Below are positions 60,794 through 64,000 of a stretch of 64,000 bases of DNA, piece by piece. This stretch comes from an uncultured Prevotellaceae bacterium (GTDB taxonomy: Bacteria > Bacteroidota > Bacteroidia > Bacteroidales > Bacteroidaceae). The notes below the pieces were generated by a model that saw nothing but the letters and a program-made list of their open reading frames with translations, did no database searches and was not told the DNA's origin. A program made the position numbers and the translations under genes. Positions within the stretch are counted from its first letter, which is position 1, and each line of letters opens with the position of its first letter. The stretch is taken from NCBI GenBank assembly GCA_900315105.1, contig OMXX01000004.1:70193-134192 (forward strand), read 5' to 3'.

Positions 60794-61009
60794 ATGGCAG
60801 ATTCTAAAGATTTAAATACGGTTCAGGGTACAATGCCTTTAAGGCATCATCACCACCATCACCACCATCATCACAGCGATGATAGCGATGAAACTTATGT
60901 GCCTCACCTTGAACGTCCAAGACGTGTGAAACGCATCCGCTGGATGTTATGGGCGCTGGTTATCGTTGTGATTATTTTGGTGATAGATTTGTATATATTC
61001 TTTTTGTAA
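60794..61009 (+). CDS. small membrane protein with native His10 tract
   Basis: The 71-residue protein begins MADSKDLNTVQGTMPLR, then ten consecutive histidines (60844-60873, mixed CAT/CAC), SDDSDET, a basic stretch (RPRRVKRIRW), and one membrane helix reaching almost to the end (WMLWALVIVVIILVIDLYIFFL). The layout is that of a tail-anchored or C-tail membrane protein with the His tract in the cytoplasm. The tract could bind Ni, Zn, Co or Cu; function is unknown. It has its own promoter element and terminator. Confidence 0.75.
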   Translation: MADSKDLNTVQGTMPLRHHHHHHHHHHSDDSDETYVPHLERPRRVKRIRWMLWALVIVVIILVIDLYIFFL

Positions 61010-61015
61010 TGATAC

Positions 61016-61053
61016 GAAATAGGAAGCTTGGCAGATTATGGCAGACTTCCTAT
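61016..61053 (+). terminator. terminator after the His-rich protein gene
   Basis: AAATAGGAAG and CTTCCTATTT pair with an 18-nt loop that itself repeats TTGGCAGATTATGGCAGA, followed by TTCTTTTTC. Confidence 0.75.
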
Positions 61054-61086
61054 TTTTCTTTTTCTATTGTGTTTCGCAGTTATAAT

Positions 61087-61400
61087 ACGTGAGTTCGATG
61101 ACTTGCTTTAGCTTATTGAGCCTTGCGAAAAATTGTTTTGTTAGCTTGCGCCCTAAAAGGGCAATGTTTGCTCTTAGCCCAGGGCAACGCCCTGTGGTAT
61201 TGGTTCAAATAGGGAAACTACGCCCTGTAAGGGCAAAAGCTCTAACATGAATGATGCTTTTGCCCTTACAGGGCGAAATTGACAAACTTCAGTATACCTA
61301 GGGCGATGCCCTAGGCTATTAGCTTGTTAGCCTTGCAGGCTGTATCAGCAATTTTTTCGCAAGGCTCAACAAGCTAAAGCAAGTCGTCGAACTCACGTTA
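61087..61400. repeat. ACGTGAGTTCGACGA element D (complete, 45-bp ends)
   Basis: The ends are inverted: ACGTGAGTTCGATGACTTGC, TTTAGC, TTATTGAGCCTTGCGAAA and its inverse at 61354-61399. The interior has many GGGC/GCCC hairpins (CGCCCTAAAAGGGC, GCCCTTACAGGGCG, CTAGGGCGATGCCCTAGG). No coding frame is visible, so it would be non-autonomous. Confidence 0.8.
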
Positions 61401-61512
61401 ATAATTGAAACGAAAGACTCTGATTTTTCCGGATAAAACAGATAAATATGTTTCCTTCTTTTTCCCGAACTCATGCTAAATGCCGTTGTTACAGAAAAAA
61501 AATAGGGAAAAA

Positions 61513-61544
61513 TTTGCAGAATTCAAAAATAATGCTTACCTTTG
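61513..61544 (+). promoter_or_regulatory. promoter of tRNA-Met
   Basis: TTTG (61513-61516), 20-nt spacer, TACCTTTG (61537-61544), about 50 nt before the tRNA. It is a full match to the Bacteroidota consensus. Confidence 0.75.
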
Positions 61545-61593
61545 CACCCGCAATTCAGTTAGAGCAGTAATGTGATAACCGAAATTGAGTGTT

Positions 61594-61667
61594 GGCGGGA
61601 TAGCTCAGTTGGTTAGAGCGTCGGATTCATAATCCGGAGGTCCCGGGATCGTAGCCCGGTCCCGCTA
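61594..61667 (+). tRNA. tRNA-Met (CAT), CCA not encoded
   Basis: The cloverleaf is complete. The acceptor GGCGGGA (61594-61600) pairs with TCCCGCT (61660-61666; G-T at the end). The D arm is GCTC..GAGC, the anticodon stem TCGGA/TCCGG with loop TTCATAA, and discriminator A. The T loop reads ATCGTAG where TTCRANY is expected, so positions 54 and 58 are A and T instead of T and A. With anticodon CAT it could also be the tRNA-Ile that needs lysidine. Confidence 0.9.
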
Positions 61668-61679
61668 CATTAAGAATCA

Positions 61680-61712
61680 AGCAGTTACGGTTTTCGTAAC
61701 TGCTTTTTTTAT
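61680..61712 (+). terminator. terminator of tRNA-Met
   Basis: GCAGTTACG, loop GTTTT, CGTAACTGC, then seven T. Confidence 0.9.
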
Positions 61713-61813
61713 TGCCTTTACGAAAACAACATGGAAACGCATTATCATTACATCTTTCGTTAGCGAACCACAAACCATGCTCCTTCGTCTTTCTTCCGTC
61801 GTGGCTTCTATGT

Positions 61814-61925
61814 AAATACCATTAAAATACCATTAAGATACCATTAAGATACCATTAAAATACCATAGTTAATGGTAACATTATGGTATTATTATGGTAA
61901 TATAATGGTATTATAATGGTATTAT
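61814..61925. repeat. TACCATTAA iterated-word dyad
   Basis: The left arm has five words of TACCATTAA type (61817-61866). The right arm repeats ATGGTAA/ATGGTATTA six times (61870-61924). It has the same architecture as the TCCATCGAT and GTATTACACC dyads, with another word. Confidence 0.75.
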
Positions 61926-62080
61926 CAAGGGAGGAAAAAGGGAGAGTTATAGGCTTTTTAGCGACAGAACGCTATACCTTGATACGAGTACGTCGGTTTG
62001 CTGAATGTTCCTTGTATTTGTCTGTTTTCTATTAACTGATGTTAAAATCAGGGATGCTGATTATCAAAATGTTGAATAGA

Positions 62081-62113
62081 TTTGCAGAGTATGCAATTTT
62101 ATTGCTATATTTG
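62081..62113 (+). promoter_or_regulatory. promoter of the thioredoxin-fold protein gene
   Basis: TTTG (62081-62084), 21-nt spacer, TATATTTG (62106-62113), 68 nt before the ATG at 62181. Confidence 0.65.
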
Positions 62114-62180
62114 CACAAAAATCAAAAGGAATCATAATTCTAACTAAGAGTAGGCGTTAAAATTAACCGTAAAATTTAGA

Positions 62181-63880
62181 AATGGAGAAAAGAGCTTTTG
62201 GTATTGTTGCATTATTGGGCTTGTTCTTAATGTCTTTGTCATCATTGGCTGATAGCAAAGACAAGAATGTGCGTGGTGTGAAGCTGATGGGAAAAAGAGC
62301 TGAAATATAATGTTTCTGATGTGGGAATCCAAACAGAGTTTCAGGTCGGAAATAAAATAATTGCTTTTGACTTTGACAATTACTATTGCACGGAATTGAC
62401 GGATACGGAACTTAGAAAACAAGAACTTTTGTCAAAGAGAGGTGAGAACGGACTGTGCTTAAATGCTATTGTTAGGTTTGCGAAAGGACAAGACAACTCC
62501 ATACTTGCATTGAATGAGACCGAGCGTTTGAAATTGATAGAGATGATAGTCATACCCAATTCGGGTAATCATGCAGATATGGCTAATCCTTTGTTGTGGA
62601 AAAGGTATGATTTGTCTCAATTAAAAGATTTCTATAGCCATTCACATTGCTTTGTGTCTTTGCCTAATGATAAGATTTTGATAGCAGGAACGCCGAAAGA
62701 AGATGCAAGACATATTCTATCTATCATAGATTACAAAAAACAGGAGATAATCCCTTTGAATTATTGGCCGGAAGATGGTATTGACGTACCTGATATTGTT
62801 AAAAGTTTAGTTTACACGAATTATAGTGATCTCTATGGCAATGGTAAAGGACGATTTATTTACAGAGCGGATAAAAACAGATACTCGTTCATATTCACTA
62901 TTGACAAAGACAACAATATCAATGTTGTAAAGGATTTGTACAAAGAATACTCTAATTATACAGTAGAGTATGGTACTAATCCACGAACATTGTCACGTAA
63001 TACAGAGGAATTGCGCATTGCTGCCAATGAAGATAACATATATGTGCTTCTTGTTGATTCTGATCCAGAAGGGCGTATATATGGAAAACTACCACTTGAG
63101 GAGTATTCGTTCTCTATTTATGGAAATTCTGTAGAACTATATGACTGGGATGGTAACAAGAAAAAGATGCTTTATCTTGACCATTATGGTCAGCGTATTA
63201 TGCTGTCGGAGGATGGAAAGAAGCTATTTCTGTTCTCTGATGACAATACTTCCCGTAATCCAAAACAGCCTCACATTTGGGCGTACGACATAGGTAATCT
63301 TGATGCACAGCCATCGGTTGATATTGCGGAGATGGAAAAGGCTCGTGAAATCAAGTACAAAAATGATATGGAGTACAGAAGCAAGACAAAGCCTAAGACT
63401 GCCCCCAAAGTGGATATTGTAGAAGAAGGTGATATGATGGCCGATTTTGAATTGTACGACTATGATAACAACCCCCATCACCTGAATGAGTTCTTGGGAA
63501 AAGGAAAATATACTATCCTGGAATTCAGTTCTTTAGGCTGTGGTCCGTGTCAGATGGCAAAACCAACGCTTGAAAAGTTCTATAAGCAATATAAGGATAA
63601 GTTTGAAATGATAACAATCTCAGCTGACCGACTTCCGGATTGGAAGAAGAAGCCTTTGGGAGAGGTGAGTTGGCATGATTGGAACGATTTTAAGTATGCC
63701 CGTGATATTCTGAAGAAATATGATGTTCCCGGATTTCCTGCCTTTGTCATTATTGATTCTGAAGGCAAAGTCCTAAATGAATGTTTTGGCTTTAATTATT
63801 TCTTGGAAACCTTGAAATTGTATATTCCTGCTGAAGATGTTGACAAATTGAAGGATGATTGGGAAAACAGACTTAAATAA
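62181..63880 (+). pseudogene. TlpA-like thioredoxin-fold protein, frameshifted after signal peptide
   Basis: A signal-peptide frame starts at ATG 62181 (MEKRAFGIVALLGLFLMSLS, then SLADSKDKNVRGVKLM). It runs to a stop at 62308-62310. The rest of the protein is in another frame from about 62288 to 63880. Removing one G of ATGGGAAAAAG joins them as ..VKLM-EKELKYNVSDVG... The C-terminal third is a thioredoxin/TlpA domain with Cys407 and Cys410 of CGPC (numbered from 62321) and a cis-Pro in 'VPGFPAFVI'. The middle is beta-strand rich. Either a genuine frameshift or a sequencing error. Confidence 0.7.
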
Positions 63881-64000
63881 CGTGAGTTCGACGAATTCAA
63901 TACTGCGAGGGCTGAAAGCCCGACACCTAATAGGGCAGTCCGTAAGGGCTGTTATTCTATAGATGCGTGATTAAAGGAGCGCTGTAAGTGCGACACCTGA
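63878..64000. repeat. ACGTGAGTTCGACGA element E (cut by window end)
   Basis: It starts with TAACGTGAGTTCGACGAATT, whose first TAA is the stop codon of the preceding gene. Then AGGGCTGAAAGCCC, GGGCAGTCCGTAAGGGCTG and so on, nearly identical to element C over about 100 bases. The far end is outside the window. Confidence 0.7.

Larger units (their letters stand above)
61010..62180. other. gene-free stretch except tRNA; repeats
   Basis: It contains, in order, a terminator (61016-61053), element D (61087-61400), the tRNA with promoter and terminator (61513-61712), a TACCATTAA dyad (61814-61925), and the promoter of the next gene (62081-62113). No protein frame is supported. Confidence 0.75.

Noticed and set aside
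60844..60873. His10 tract considered as a cloning-vector tag
   Set aside because: The codons are mixed, the surrounding gene is AT-rich with a membrane helix, and it has a Bacteroidota-type -7 element and its own terminator. No vector sequence is adjacent.
61814..61925. TACCATTAA dyad considered as an attachment site next to the tRNA
   Set aside because: No integrase is nearby, the words do not copy the tRNA 3' end, and the same architecture occurs at sites far from tRNAs.

Overview
The window looks like a chromosomal segment of a Bacteroidota bacterium, most likely Prevotella/Segatella or a close relative. Reasons: promoters of the TTTG-N19..21-TAnnTTTG type before many genes, a UpxY-type NusG paralogue, Na+-translocating NADH dehydrogenase, Bacteroidales-style gene order, weak Shine-Dalgarno sites and moderate GC. 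No ribosomal RNA or phage genes are present. There is one tRNA.

Layout. (1) 1-9600, plus strand: rimP-nusA-infB, then sufB, an aquaporin, sufC and sufD, probably one long transcription unit ending at a strong terminator. (2) 9600-12570: a repeat-dense island holding, on the minus strand, an orphan Rhs C-terminal tip with its own promoter and a membrane protein downstream (candidate toxin-immunity pair). (3) 12570-17510, minus strand: cupin protein, AraC regulator, M16 peptidase, nucleosidase. (4) 17630-23740: complete nqrABCDEF operon. (5) 24200-48620, plus strand: a NusG-like antiterminator followed by about 23 genes forming an aryl-polyene/flexirubin-type type II polyketide cluster: one ketoreductase, three ketosynthases (two carry a C-terminal second KS-like domain), three acyl carrier proteins, two half-site dehydratases, a thioesterase, an O-methyltransferase, three acyltransferase domains (one fused to a GT2 glycosyltransferase), two CrtI-like FAD oxidoreductases, LolA-like and MMPL export proteins and an AMP ligase. 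(6) 48620-53820: FKBP lipoprotein, TonB-dependent-receptor-like barrel, and small proteins. (7) 53990-60660, minus strand: purH(IMP cyclohydrolase only)-mreB-mreC-mreD-mrdA-rodA. (8) 60750-64000: a His10-bearing small membrane protein, a mobile-looking repeat, tRNA-Met, and a frameshifted thioredoxin-fold protein.

The cluster in (5) should build an ACP-bound polyene chain (KS/KR/DH cycling), start it from an AMP-ligase-activated acid, methylate the head group, hand the chain to membrane acyltransferases and export it through MMPL/LolA-type proteins. The NusG paralogue in front is well placed to keep RNA polymerase going across about 24 kb. No ammonia lyase, chorismate lyase or DarB-type resorcinol synthase is in the window, so the head group is not established.

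The most unusual signal is not a gene. The window is full of short DNA words that are iterated in one arm and reverse-complemented in a second arm, between genes. The same words also appear in frame inside coding sequences: inserted in loops of four polyene enzymes, and forming signal-peptide cores or protein ends. Two further repeat classes are elements with TTAACGTGAGTTCGACGA termini and roughly 150-bp elements with AAGCCTAACCAAGCC termini.
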